A DNA stretch of 64,000 nucleotides from Hetaerina americana. Its lineage: Eukaryota > Arthropoda > Insecta > Odonata > Calopterygidae. Of the stretch, positions 45,205-57,139 are shown in pieces. Below the pieces are notes generated by a model. That model saw only the letters and a list, made by a program, of their open reading frames with translations. It was not told where the DNA came from and did no database searches. The first letter of the stretch is position 1. The number at the start of each line of letters is the position of its first letter. The DNA lies in NCBI GenBank assembly GCA_022747635.1, contig JAKTNV010000011.1, positions 16,591,975-16,655,974 on the forward strand, given 5' to 3'. The translations under genes were made by a program, and so were the position numbers.

Positions 45205-47375
45205 ATTAACCTATTTTAGATACAAAGTTCTTCGATACGAAGCCTATTCTGGGGATCATATTTAAAGAACGTAAACTCGGACGATGAGCAAGACAGCTGA
45301 CAAGGAATAATTTAAAAGAAATAAAATTCATCATAAACAGTGACCAAATTCCCTCGGGTATGGAAGAGAGTTGTGGCAATAAAAAATACAGAAATATAGG
45401 CCGCACTGAATACTACGCCAGAGTTGTGGTTCATTTAATGCCGCAAACTTATTAATTTTTAGTATTCTGATTGCGCATAGATTAGACTACGTATAAACTC
45501 ACTATAGATGTTCTTAGCATACAATGTGCTTGCATTATTTATGGTGAATGTTAAGTGTTTTAAAAATGATCGTTTTCCATGGAGGAGGATATAGCCATAT
45601 CGGAGTGTCGATCGTGCGTTTGGACTGCATTGTTTCATGAGAGGCATGCTGTAAGGGAAAGTCACCTGAAGTAGGATCGGAAAAAAATTCTTCCTTCTAT
45701 AGTTCCTTTACATCGGAGGGTTGAGTCTCTCAACTTTTTCTCAAAATTCATCTTTACGTTAAACTTACTAATTTGTTTCGACCAATGTTGATTTAAAAAC
45801 ACTTGTTAATTTTCCACCCTTAATTATTTAAATTCTTTACCGCTTTCAACGTTTCTACGTCATTATCAAAAGTAAATCGTTATTCTCACGGGTAATTAAG
45901 TTAGATGCCAATGAATGTCAAAAATGTGCCTTTGGTAATGATGTGAAAACGTTTTAATAAATAAGCGTAGAAAATTATCAAGTATTTTTCAGTTAGCATG
46001 AGTACATTCCAGCTCCTAGAGATGTAATATTAATTGAAGAAATATATTCATTGTACCTGTAATGATAGTTTTAATTGGATAAGATTTGTATCACCCATCA
46101 CGTACTATTGTTAAAATAATCCTGATGAATGTAAAACCACGTTTTAAGGGCATTTTAAGAAATATATTTTCCCTTCGTGAAAAATGACGAATTCAGCGAA
46201 ATATATCATCGACATTAAGAAGAATTCGATTATTAATTTTGGTTAATGTGTACTTAATTTGCTATTTATTATTCTGCGAGCAGTTGTGAATTGAAATCAG
46301 CATTCCACCCTAGAATGTCTGCTGTATCTCACGAATGAGAGAGAGAGAGAGAGAGAGAGAGAAGAAAATAAAATTTTCGAAGGCTAGTCAATACCTCTTC
46401 AATAGTTCCCTGAATTAACGTAGTATTCCTGACTTTTTGATTGTTTTCCCTGTAACGTGTGCGATCATAAAAAAAACATAACGTGAAATGGCGTTTCGTC
46501 CGCTCCATTGTTTTCAGTTTTCCTATCCTCCTGGAACCGATTTTGTCCCTGGTACCACGCGGTCAATTCCAAATTTCGTCATGGCCGTCGAAGGGAAACA
46601 AGTACTCTCTTTCACTTGAACCCGAAGTTCTGTTTTCAAACTGATGCAGTGAACCATGGAGAAGCGGTTGCCTTCTCTTTCAGACTATCTACTTCCATGA
46701 CATCGTGATGGAAATAATTCAGTGCCGCGATTACGCGTCGGCGCCGTGCGCTTCGTTCCCAGGCCGAATGATGGCGATGTGCGCATTATTGACTGTTCTT
46801 GCCATTTCTGCGATTGCTCTTTTTTTACGGTCCACTAATATCAGTAATTTGCAAATGTTTAGGTGACTGATATATTTCTAAATGGATTAGATATGGGCGA
46901 TGCTCTCTTTGAACAGATCCACGTGCCCCAAAACTAAGACTGAAACGAGCGGATTCCGTGATGTTTCTGTGACATCTGATCGGAAATATGTATGCATTTT
47001 CATGTATTTCAGATATTCAAGGATACAGAAAAAAGGGAAAAATATAGCATTTTTATATTTTTCTTTTCGGGGAAATAAATTCATGGTTTTAGCCTGCCTA
47101 ACGCAACCATTTCCACGTGATCATGAAAACCACTTAAACCCACTTACTTTCCTACTTGTGAACACGTAACAAATATACACAACACCACCTACAATTGTCA
47201 TATTAGAACAAAAATGCTTTTATGACCTTTTTCTCTTATGCGAATGTTGAAAAACATTATTGTTTTGGGTGCCATATTAATATTTATTTTTAAAGTTGTT
47301 AAAGTAATAAATGTTCCACAATGGAAGGATCATGCCCCCCGTGTTTGATCTGCATCTGTTTAAATAACACTTTTA
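45205..47375. other. Unassigned interval with a (GA)n tract
   Basis: No host gene recognised. Contains a (GA)n microsatellite at about 46337-46362 and a short repeat with CTTTCAACGTTTCTACGTCA at 45843-45862, related to the copies at 23.5 and 57.75 kb. The slightly GC-rich patch at 46540-46790 has no coding evidence. Confidence 0.4.
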
Positions 47376-47379
47376 TTTT

Positions 47380-48030
47380 TTGGCATTCTACCGTTTGAGG
47401 TCGGTTTTGGATGTGCACAAGATAAACAATGGTACAGCGATAACTTCCTTGCCTCTCTTAACAAAACACGACCTCACATCCAGCACTCCCTCTTCAATTC
47501 CGTGTACTTACTTTCTACCTTAATTCCTTCCAACTATGCCATTTCTTCCCCTTCCTCGCATGCCTAGCGTTTTCTCCACTATCACCGTCGTCAACATCCC
47601 ACTACCAACCAAAGTGCTCTGCATCCATCTTTCCTGCCTCCTATTGTTTTCTCCCAACAATCCCCTCTCCACCCCACCACACTTCATTCACTTCCTCGTT
47701 CGTTTTCCTTTCTGTCCATTTCAACTTCTCCATCTTTCTCCTCTCTCAAATTTTAAAAGCCTCCAATCTACATCTAATGTCAATGACCATGTTTCCGCGT
47801 TTTACAAAACCACGCTCCATATCAAATTTTTAACAAGCCTTATCTTAACATCCTTACTCAACATCCCTGTCATAAATCCTCTCCCCCTTGAGGAAGCTTC
47901 TTTGCCTATTGTAGTCCTCAGTCTAATGTCCCTAATATTTGGACCATGTTTGTCCAGAGCACTTGCGAGATAGATAAACTGTCCCACCTGCTCTAATCTC
48001 TGTCATCCTATATTTATTTTTAACTTGACC
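47380..48030 (-). mobile_element. RTE-like LINE 3' fragment, reverse orientation
   Basis: The plus strand opens with the tail (CATTCTACCGTTTGAGGTCG, then ACAAAACACGACCTCACATC). The minus frame 47987-47802 reads GQFIYLASALDKHGPNIRDI, EASSRGRGFMTGMLSKDV and RLVKNLIWSVVL. Good similarity to the 39.3 kb copy. Confidence 0.8.
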
Positions 48031-48099
48031 AAACGACACTGCACACGGAAAAAGATTCATAAGTAAATCATAACGTAATAAAGAACAAAATTAGAGAGC

Positions 48100-48420
48100 A
48101 TGTGATGTGGTGTAGCGTTAATTGATTGGTTCTGAAAGTTAGTATTTGAGAAGAGGAGATAATTGTACATTTTATATTTGAGACTATAGCTTTTGCAATG
48201 TGGGTTTGAAGCGGGATAGTGGAAATGATAGAGAAACGAAGGAATGCTGATCACGGCACGGGGAAGAGTTAAGAGAACTTTCGAAGAATGCAGGAAAAGT
48301 GGATGGAAGGGAAAGTAAGAGGTAAAAAATTTAGAAGGCCTTGATCGAAGGAAACTATTATGTCAGCAAAGTAGAGGAGGAAAAAGAGAAGGCATTCATA
48401 TTCCACAAAGGGAGCGTAGG
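48100..48420 (+). mobile_element. RTE-like LINE fragment, short and decayed
   Basis: GAGACTATAGCTTTTGCAAT, TGGGTTTGAAGCGGGATAGT and the following AG-rich blocks correspond to RRLxAFxMWVWxRMxK and what follows it. Confidence 0.5.
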
Positions 48421-48424
48421 AGTA

Positions 48425-49175
48425 AGTATGAGAACCAAAATAATATGTTATATTTATGGTCTGAACTTCGGAAGTTTTTTTTATGAATATCGTGGTATTA
48501 TGTGATGGATGATATTATATCATGCTATGGAAAGCTGATAGATGTCGCCATTCTTCCTCGCCTGATCACTGTTATTCGGAATCCATGCTTTCGTCTTTTC
48601 CGCAGTAGTCGTTTTTCACCTTGTCTGAGATTATACACTAGAACACATTCACAGTTACAAAATCCATCCACCTTTTTTGGACCTTAACTTTCCTCGAGCA
48701 CATTATAGTATTCGCTTTTTCGAATGAATTTGAATCTCTGTTTGATTGGCATGCCTTCTTTTGCGCCCAAGTTACCGTCATGATTTTTCATTTTATTTCT
48801 TACGATATTGATACAACTTAATGGAATTTGGGCATTAATCCTTCTCAGGAACTCATAAATCAATCTTGGCATTCCCATTTCTTAAGATTGATCAGCTGTT
48901 TCCTCTGAATAATTTTCTCAACATCCAACAGTGTGAAGAGCTGAAAATTATAATGAAATGCACCATCATCATTGGCAGTCAACCTAGTTCAGCTTGGTTT
49001 CGGACGGAGATGGTAAGGAAGTAATTTTTTTGAAAGCTATTCTCATTGCTTTTTTTAAAACTAAGTTCTCAAATAGAATAAAAAATACAGTGGGTGCAAA
49101 GTCATTTTAGTTCAAAAATTGAATAATCAATATGTATCCTAACTACTGTTAAACTTGCCATGGACTTCCCCCAAG
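48425..49175. other. Unassigned interval
   Basis: No recognisable gene or repeat. Confidence 0.35.
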
Positions 49176-49179
49176 CTTT

Positions 49180-49870
49180 AATTGGTAGTAAGGCGCTAAA
49201 GAAGCTTTTACAAAGTAGAGGAAGTTGTGGACAAGGACCGTAAGCGAAAGAGTAAAGATATTGTCGGTGAAAACTTTGATGTGGTACATAGTTTTGTGTG
49301 CCTGGGAAACTTGATCGTTGAGATGATAGGCATAGATTGCAGGCTTTTGAGAAGCGGGAGGGGAGACGGATGGAAAAAATAAAATGGATGGAAAGGAAAA
49401 CAAACGAAATGCTATTCATGAGAGAGGAGCAGGGAATGTTGTTGAGAAAAATTCGAAGAAGAAAGCAAAAGTGGATGCAGGACGTATTGGCTGGAAATTG
49501 AATTGATTTATTGCTGGAAATTTTTACACTTACAGTTTGATAATAATACATGAAGTTTCATTTAATGCCGAAAAATTTATAAGGAACTATTTCATATGTT
49601 AGCAAAGGAAGGTTGAGGATTATGACAGGGTAGGGAGAATGGCAGATAATCTAGGCAAATGTAGAAATAAAGTCAGGCATTGTGGACGGAATGAAGGCAA
49701 GTACTTAGTAATTAGGAGGAGTTTAATGAATGCCTTACTGTAATGTGTTGTTTAATGGCACGTATTTACTGTCTAGTTTTGGCGAGACTTAGAATACTAG
49801 CAGTGTGTAAACCCTGGGTCCATCGAAAAATTGCCTTGACCAGTAGATTACCGTTCATAATGCCATTTTA
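49180..49870 (+). mobile_element. RTE-like LINE 3' fragment(s)
   Basis: GATGATAGGCATAGATTGCA, GGCTTTTGAGAAGCGGGAGG, AAAACAAACGAAATG, GAGAGGAGCAGGGAATG and GTGGATGCAGGACGTATTGG reproduce the ORF2 end. The tail is near 49800-49865 (CATCGAAAAATTGCC, CCAGTAGATTACCG). A second partial 3' segment seems joined at 49620-49700 (TTGTGGACGGAATGAAGGC). Confidence 0.7.
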
Positions 49871-50375
49871 TGCTACTACCTTTGTGGATATTTTATCCCA
49901 GACATTTTCATTCGGTGTCAATCACTGTAGTCTTGCAGGAGAACTTGAGTGTAAATATCCTTAAACGCTGGAGAACTATTGCTCAATGCATGGTTTCCCA
50001 GACTTTTCGTTAATTCAGTCTGATGACCACTCAGGGTGTCACTCCACGTCTCGTCCCCGCCCATTTCCCCCAATCGCCCGAATTACCTATCCATCCTTAT
50101 CGGCGCAAATGACTGGGGCAGTCGAGCGTCTCCAAAAATGACTACCTCTCGGTATCGAGACAATCGGCACTGCACAAAAAATCACTGTTGCGAAGGAAAC
50201 TTCATGAGTAGAATGCAAAACAAACGCTTCGATGGTTTTATTAATTAAGATTCCTTCGAAATCTCTCCCTTCCACTTGGAAATGGAAGTGTTACAGCTAT
50301 TATGTGAGACCTTCTCGAATGTGATAATATATTTACCATTTGCATCTACCTTATCTATCTAATTATCTCATTACT

Positions 50376-50420
50376 CCGGTAACCACCGCAAGTGAGTGTA
50401 GCGGGTTAGAACACAGAGTA
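50376..50420 (+). repeat. Degenerate copy of the CAAGCCACCG hairpin repeat
   Basis: GGTAACCACCGCAAGTGAGT then GTAGCGGGTTAG is a weak match to the 34.04 kb copy; the pairing halves are partly lost. Confidence 0.35.
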
Positions 50421-50456
50421 GAGTAAAATATAGTAGAATAAAATATTAAATTATCA

Positions 50457-50528
50457 GATTCATTCAAGGATTAATTCACTTATTTCATTCCAATATTCAG
50501 TCAAAAGATTCATTCAAGGATTAATTCA
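50457..50528. repeat. 22-bp tandem-like direct repeat
   Basis: AGATTCATTCAAGGATTAAT plus two bases occurs at 50457-50478 and 50507-50528, period 50, with a similar upstream context (AATATT). Confidence 0.8.
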
Positions 50529-51189
50529 TTCATTGAAAGCTAGGTTTTGCAGGGCAACTGACGAGTATCTTATAAGTATCGTGATAACTCCCTATTCCTT
50601 TTTCTCTTCATTATTTCACCCTTCGTTTCTTCGTAGCTTCTGTCTGCGCTCATGATGTCCAAAACGCCTACTTCCTTATATTATATATACATATATACAC
50701 AGTGTCTGTGTAATCACTAGCAATATATTCATTCAAGGGATCCCACCTGTTAAAGATACGTTTTGAGCGGTACCTAACGACTATTTACATTTTTGGTCTA
50801 TGAATCATAAGGACTTCCTTTTCTTCGTTCTAAAGTATTTTCTTCTTCAGCTCTATGTAACTTCTGTATGCCTTCATGGTGCCTAGAAAACTAATTATCT
50901 ACCATGTTAAATTCCGTAAAATAATTGAAGCCACCATTTTGAACTTCAATCGTTTTCTTTTGGTGATTCTAATACGTGTAAATGTTTTGTTGTTGCTATG
51001 GAGTTTAATAACTCTTTTTAATCCTCTTTTCTTTGATCCGTTATTCAAAAATATCTTTCAAATGCACTTTTTCATTAAATAAAAAGCAGATCTCGGTTAA
51101 GTACCTCTCAATAAACCAAATGATTCGTAAAAACTCTTGGGCAAGGCTGTCGTTCCACGTTAAAATACTATCGAAACCTTTTTTTTTAT

Positions 51190-51690
51190 CGCCGATGCGG
51201 AACCATCTCTCGATGGCGAGGGGAGAATTGGGGGGGGGGTGTGGAAGAAGTGAGTGCCTGCCTATGACTATACCCTCGCGCTCATTCTCCGTATTCTGAC
51301 CTTTTTCATCGTTTCCTGACCGAGTGCCTCGCTTTGCGGACGGTGTCGGTGGGGGGAGGGCGGGAGGAGGCGGTTGAGTTGCGGCAATGTTCGCTTCGTT
51401 CCCCGACTCGGTGCGTTTCACAACTGCCCATCGTTTGTTTTTGTTCGATAAATCGCCCCCCCCCCCCCACCCGCGGCCCCTCCCTCCACACGCCTCAACA
51501 GTCCTTTTCGCGCGTCGCGATCCGTTCTGGCTTCTCCGATCGTAGCCACAAGACGGTGTCCGCTCGTCGTGTTTTTACTTACTGCCTGCCTCGTGCGACG
51601 GAGTCTCCTGTTTTCTATCTCTTCGAGAGAGTTATAATTATTTTCGAGCATTTTTTTATGGACAAAGGTGACTCATAGTTTGTAAAATTT
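51190..51690. promoter_or_regulatory. GC-rich island, candidate promoter / first exon
   Basis: A CpG-rich island with TCGCGCGTCGCGATCCG, a GGGGAGGGCGGGAGGAGGCG tract and a long C run at 51460-51469. At its plus-strand edge, ATGGACAAAG is followed by GTGACT (51658 onward), which could be a start codon followed by a splice donor. No protein domain is visible. Direction is uncertain. Confidence 0.3.
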
Positions 51691-51699
51691 TTAACGAAT

Positions 51700-52400
51700 T
51701 CAACAGCGTTGAAAGAAAATGTGCGAATGTGAAAGACCACTCTCCTGGGCGCAGTGAAAAGCACTCTGTATTCCACCACCTAGTGTCTTAGGTGTTCCAC
51801 TGTCTAAGTTGGTACCCGGATGTTGATTTTTTCCCCTTGGAATTCCGTACCATCGACATGGATGTCTCGAGGAGGGAGCGTTTCTAGGGTTGAGTGGACA
51901 GGTTGGAAGTTTCTCTGATACCAGGAGAAACTAGTCTTTCATTGCTCTCCGAATTAATATTTAGTAATTTTAGGCGCTACGCAGAGCTGCGCCCGATTCG
52001 TTCGCAGAGCTGCGAGATTAAAGCAAAAACTTGAACAAGGGGAGGCATCAACTCCTTTCTTGTTATTGCAGCGTTTATTCTTGTGTGAATATATAACATA
52101 CTTAGTGTGCTAAGATCTTGAAAGAAATCTCTCACTCTTTCTTATATCCATGTCCCTCCTCCTGAGCTGTATCTGGAATTGAATGAAGACGTTCCACAGT
52201 TTTAAAGCCGCTTGATTAATGTTGTAGGCTACTGCTCTTGGGGGTCCTGGCTAAAACTAAAACTATGAGGAAAACTTAATTGAGGTGATGTTAGTTGCTT
52301 CGCAAGGATGAGAGATAATTCGCAGAAAGTAATTTATGATGGAAGTACCTAAAATTTGAATAAAAATCGGAAATATATGGATTTTAATTCAGGAATCATA
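51700..52400. other. Unassigned interval
   Basis: No gene recognised. CGCAGAGCTGCG occurs twice within 30 bases around 51978-52012 (GCTACGCAGAGCTGCGCCCG and TTCGCAGAGCTGCGAG), a small local duplication. Confidence 0.35.
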
Positions 52401-52404
52401 ATCT

Positions 52405-52560
52405 AAAAAATGAGTGATTACTAGTGTAGGTTGTCAGGTTGTGCCTTGGTAGACGAAGCTGAGAAATTTGGTGTCTGTTGTCACCCAAAATCAACGGTAT
52501 CCGGGAGACTACCATTATTAGTTTTGTTATTCTTTTGCCTATTGTTGTATTGAAACGGCT
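52405..52560 (+). mobile_element. RTE-like LINE 3' tail
   Basis: GTAGGTTGTCAGGTTGTGCC, then ACGGTATCCGGGAGACTACC, then ATTATTAG resemble the terminal block and simple tail of the family (GATGTCAGGTTG ... CCGGTAGATTACC ... AATAAT). Confidence 0.4.
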
Positions 52561-52845
52561 ATTGTGACTTGGAATGTACTCATTGAGTATTTCTCATCGT
52601 GATCGCAGTGTTTCATTCGATTGATTCATGCTCTAACATCTTCCTTGGTCGTTCGCTCCATCAGTTTTATCCTCTTTCTACTTAAGCACGGAAATATACA
52701 GGTATATCACTCTTCCGGTGCTTTCAGTATTCTTATCCTAGCCACGGATGCTATCCATGTAGCATAGATATAATAGAAGTGATTTAGATATGCGTTTTGA
52801 TAAGTGTTGCCAAGTTTCGATCTTGTGTTTAAAACTATTAGCCGG

Positions 52846-53071
52846 CCAGAGGCGAATCAAAGATTATGTGGGGGGCACTCCTGACCTGAAGAGGGATAGC
52901 AGAGATCAGTGAAATTGATTAGTTAAAATTACATTTTTTCGGTTTTTTTTATGCTGGGTAATTTTAAGCAACTTATTTAGGAACTAATGATGACAAATTT
53001 TAACCATGTAAGGCATCTCAGAGGGGGAGGTTCATAAGAGTGGGTCCCGCTCCCTTCTGGTTCCGCCACTG
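52846..53071. mobile_element. Possible second hAT-like MITE
   Basis: The left end CAGAGGCGAATCAAAG and the inverted right end CAGTGGCGGAACCAGAAG resemble hAT termini (CAGNGGCG). The length is 226 bp with no coding capacity. No matching 8-bp flanks are visible, so boundaries and family are tentative. Confidence 0.4.
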
Positions 53072-53850
53072 CTTCAAACGGATGCCTTAGTAGCGTGCAC
53101 TATTCTGCTCTCTATTATCTTAATCCATCGCTGTGCCTAGTTAAGGTAATTCTTCCGTTGTTCCAGATTTTGATGTCCTATTTTTATCTATGTTGTATAC
53201 AAGGGCGAAAAAATCTTAGTAGTCTATTAGCCGGTACTGGATTTTGGAATTTTGCGTCGCCACCCACCTGTGGGGAGGGTAAATTTGTCCCACGGACCCA
53301 TTAACCTTGAAAATTTTATAAATAACTACGATTAAAGATGTCATTAATACGTACCTAGGTGTGTCCAAGTTATAATGCCTCCTAACTAGTCAAACCAGAA
53401 TGTTGAAACGTCTTTTACTTCATGGAATGAGCGGTGACAAGTGGGAAGAGCTGGGAATCTCTTCCCGCTTGCATTTCCAGCTCATCCCACTCGTCAGTGG
53501 AAATTACATTGTGTTCTTCAATCAATGAACATGTACTTCCACAAAGTTGAGACCATCGAATGCGTATTTTACTTCTCAAAATAATCTCCCTGTAAACGCA
53601 CGCATTTTTCACAACGTCGACACCGTGAGTTCATGGCCGCCGAGATCTCATATGATTGGGTACTCTTTTGCCTATGATAAAAATCGAATAGTCCGCGGCC
53701 TCGGAGCTTCTAGGGTTGATTCTCACACGACGATATTCAGCCTTCTTTGATATGTCTCATCCACGGACGTACATTTTACACATCCATAACATCGCATGTC
53801 TCGCATTCGATTGAGGATGGATATCGCTTCTATCACTAGCAGCAACTATA

Positions 53851-54006
<156 letters not shown>

Positions 54007-54556
54007 CAGGGTTCGTCCGGAAAATAAGTGTACTGATTTTTTCCCGCCGCTCCAGGCGCGCCCAGCCCCGCTCTGACGGGCTGCGATTGGAGGGGGGTAT
54101 GTTGGCAAGCGACGCTGAAAAAGGCAGTCGGCTCTGAGCTGTGGTGTAGTGAGGAGCTCTGTTAACGCGAACCTCCACGCTCGACCCACGTCACGGAACG
54201 CGATGCCGAAGTTTTTGGAGCAGCGTTATTCCATCAAATTTGCGGTAAAGCTTGGGAAATCGTCTACCGAAACTGTCGGTATGATTAACCAGGCTTACGG
54301 GGAGTCAGCCATGTCCAGAAACATGATCTTTCGGTGGCACAAGATGTTCGCGGAGGGCAGAGAAGAGGTCGACGACGAGTCTTCGAGAGGTTCCCGATGA
54401 TGCCTTCGCGGGAGCGTTCCAGGAATGGGAACGCCGCTGGAACAAGTGTATCGACCTCACAAGGGTCTTATTTTGAGGAATATTAGCTTAAGATATGTAA
54501 AAGTGTAATAAATTTTTTTTTCCTGAGCTCAGTACAGTTATTTTCCGGACGAACTC

Positions 54557-54558
<2 letters not shown>
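54007..54558 (+). mobile_element. Core-deleted mariner element (lineage 3) in a (TA)n array
   Basis: The 30-bp ends begin CAGGGTTCGTCCGGAAAATA and, inverted, CAGAGTTCGTCCGGAAAATA, with 28 of 30 identical over the full arm. The left flank is TA; the right is TG inside a TA array. The frame from ATG 54203 reads [39 protein letters not shown], the N-terminal helix-turn-helix of a mariner transposase. The fused tail encodes AFQEWERRWNKCID and, one frame over, QGSYFEEY, the transposase C-terminus. The catalytic core is deleted. At 552 bp it is non-autonomous. It is a different lineage from the other two mariners. Confidence 0.88.

Positions 54559-54637
<79 letters not shown>
54559..54637. repeat. 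(TA)n array, right flank of the lineage-3 mariner
   Basis: About 38 TA units; the array presumably continued from the left flank before insertion. Confidence 0.97.
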
Positions 54638-54640
<3 letters not shown>

Positions 54641-54841
54641 CCCTGTGCACTGTACGCTGCAGCCATCTATGTTTTGTATTTATAAAGAACGCGCGCTTAA
54701 TTTATGACAAACCACATCTTCCTATCTATTTCCATTCTTGAGAAAAATAGCCATATTTTTTCCAAAGAATCTTCGGGAGATGCCGCAACAGTGACTTTTA
54801 AGGGAGTCATCCGCCAATGTGCATTTCAATGAAAAAATTTT

Positions 54842-55049
54842 AGAGTGTAAAAATCATTCACCTTGACCGAGATTCGAACCCGTATCCCTCAATGTCCGGT
54901 GGAATGCTTTAGCCAGTTAAACTATCGCGGCATCCTCTTCATTTCAGAGTTTAAAAGGACGTCTCGATAGCTTAACTGGCTCAAGCACTCGACCGGACAT
55001 TAAGGGATCCGAGTTCGAATCCCGGTCAAGGCGAATGATTTTTACACTT
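54842..55049. mobile_element. Head-to-head pair of tRNA-derived SINEs
   Basis: The right copy (54957-55049, plus) has TAGCTTAACTGG, matching the Pol III A box, and AGTTCGAATCC, the B box, then CGGTCAAGGCGAATGATTTT. The left copy (54935-54842, minus) has TAGTTTAACTGG and GGTTCGAATCT and the same tail. The arms are about 85-90 percent alike and meet head to head with a 21-base spacer. Family members also lie at 9.73 kb. Neither forms a proper cloverleaf, so these are not tRNA genes. Confidence 0.85.
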
Positions 55050-55059
55050 TGAAATTGCT

Positions 55060-56690
55060 GCATTGGAAAGCCATATTTTTTATTACTGTCATCTTCTGCC
55101 AAATTTTCACGATGTGAAATTAATGTCTTTCGTGTTATCTGCCGTGGGTACTTCTTTCGGCCAATGGGCATATCTTCTCTTGCGAGAATTATACCCGCAA
55201 GAAGAACCAAGTGGACATAAAATCATCTAAATAAATCGAGGAAACTGCAAATTTATTATGATTATGTATATTACTGGAGTAATACGATACTATTATTATA
55301 GGTGCGGGAATCGTTGAAGCGTAACGTATTTGTGACATTGGCGGTAGATCGTGTTTGAATGAAACGTGAGGTCATTTATGGGCGATCACTTCAGCTGCCT
55401 TGTTGGGAGGTTATTTACGAGTAAGAACTAATATTCTGAGGGGAGTGGTTAGGGTACAGGAAGGAGGTAAAGAGTGTCATGTCTGCGTTTGCACCCAGCG
55501 GAGACTGAACAACTCGAACTGGCTCAAAGCCCTAGAAGCCCTCATATGAGTGAAAATGTATTCCTAATATGTATTTCACTCAATGCTCGCATTAATTCTT
55601 GTTTCGTATTCCTTATCTCATGAGAAAACCTTCAGATAGCTTCTTTCCCCTTCCATTTCCTGCTTTAAGGTAATTAAAGAATCATGACTATGCGTGAAAT
55701 ATGGGAATGATTTTGACACAGCGCTCGTTTCAACTCTAGACTCCGATAACCTCTTTGTGCCTTGATCCTTCTTTGATTTTCTTTGCCTGCCATTATCTGA
55801 TTCATCCGGGATGTTCTTCTGTAGTTATGCCCGTTCTCTACACATTTCACCACTGTTTCCAGCAAGTTATCATGCGTACGCTTTCCATGCACGTTTGTTT
55901 TCATTAATCCCTTCGCTGCTGCCTCCGTCCTTGCATTCGTGGACCTCGACACTCCGACTTATTAATCTAGATGAAGTCTCAAGAGTGTCTTTAAGAAATA
56001 AAAGAAACTGATGGTAAATATTTGGAGTAGGAGGGCAGGGCACAGCCATATGCAATGACGTCTCCACAAGCGGCGAAGGAGCGTTGATGCTTTGAAAAAA
56101 ATGAGGAAGTGCTGCATTCCGTCAACATAAGTAGTTTAATTTATTTTCAATAAAAAAATTGATTCCATTCAAATTGACTCACAAATATTCCCACGCAAAC
56201 GTATCGGTGCCCATTGATGATGATTGGATCAAAGACGTTTCTACAAAAGTCAAAGCATTGATTGATTTGTTTATAGTTTCTCCCATCCGTATCCATGGCA
56301 GCAACAACAACTTTTATAGCATTCGATGTGTCACAAACGTTTAAATAGTTCGTTACGGGAGCGCCGTTTTCTACCTTCCGAAAATTCGAAATTTTGAGCA
56401 AGAGTATGACAGGCTTAATGTTTTTTTCTATTTCCTAACTGTTTTCATGTTTGATTCCTCCGATCATTGTCAAGTTATTTGCGCCCTGGTTTTTGCGAAA
56501 AAAGAAAAAGAATTCTTATATCCTATAATGAACTGAAAATTGGAAAATTCGCACTCTCGCTGGGAGAAAAACAATGCAAAAAGTTGACGAATGTGTGTGA
56601 GGTGATGGTCGCCTTGAGAATCCGGAATGGTTAATGAGGCCGCTAAGGGAACAAAAAAATAAACTCTCAATAAGTCGGAACGGACGGATG
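55060..56690. other. Unassigned interval
   Basis: No gene recognised; frames at 55674-55952 and 56159-56401 have no known domain. Confidence 0.4.
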
Positions 56691-56699
56691 TGGGGTAGA

Positions 56700-57130
56700 G
56701 AAGGGGAGAGAAACATTTCCCCTTTTTCATTATTTTTCTACCGTCCCCGCGGGCTCGTTGCGTGCCAGGGCCCTTTCGCACGTGCCGCTGGGTCGCTGGT
56801 ACGGCAAGGCATCGCCGCTGCGCGCGCGCGCGCTCGTCGCGGTTCAATTGTTGTCCGAGCGTGTGCGTCACCCTCCACGCCATTAAGTAGTTGATCGCTG
56901 CTCTCTCTCTCTATCCATCTATACGGGAGCTTTCTTCAGGCCGCGCCGGCCGTGGAGGACACAAAGGTGCACCGGTATTTCCCGTTTGCACTCTCCCTTC
57001 TCATTGGTGGAAGAATGCAACAGGAAAGGCCTTTTAACGTCGATTCGTCGTCGGAGAAAGGTTCTTTCTGGCGGCGTCAACGGAGCTCCCTAGCGTGATT
57101 TTCCTCCTACGTCGTCAGAGCAATGAGTGC
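56700..57130. promoter_or_regulatory. GC-rich island, candidate promoter
   Basis: CCGCGGGCTCG, GCGCGCGCGCGCTCG and GGCCGCGCCGGCCGTGG make this the densest CpG stretch of the window. Such islands in AT-rich arthropod DNA often mark broad promoters. No coding exon is evident next to it. Confidence 0.35.
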
Positions 57131-57139
57131 AAAGCGATG

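Noticed and set aside
54638..54645. GAACCCTG after the TA array, matching the lineage-3 mariner tip
   Set aside because: Only eight bases match and the rest of the TIR is absent; probably chance.
54842..55049. tRNA genes
   Set aside because: A and B boxes are present but acceptor and anticodon stems do not close, and copies are flanked by a shared SINE tail.
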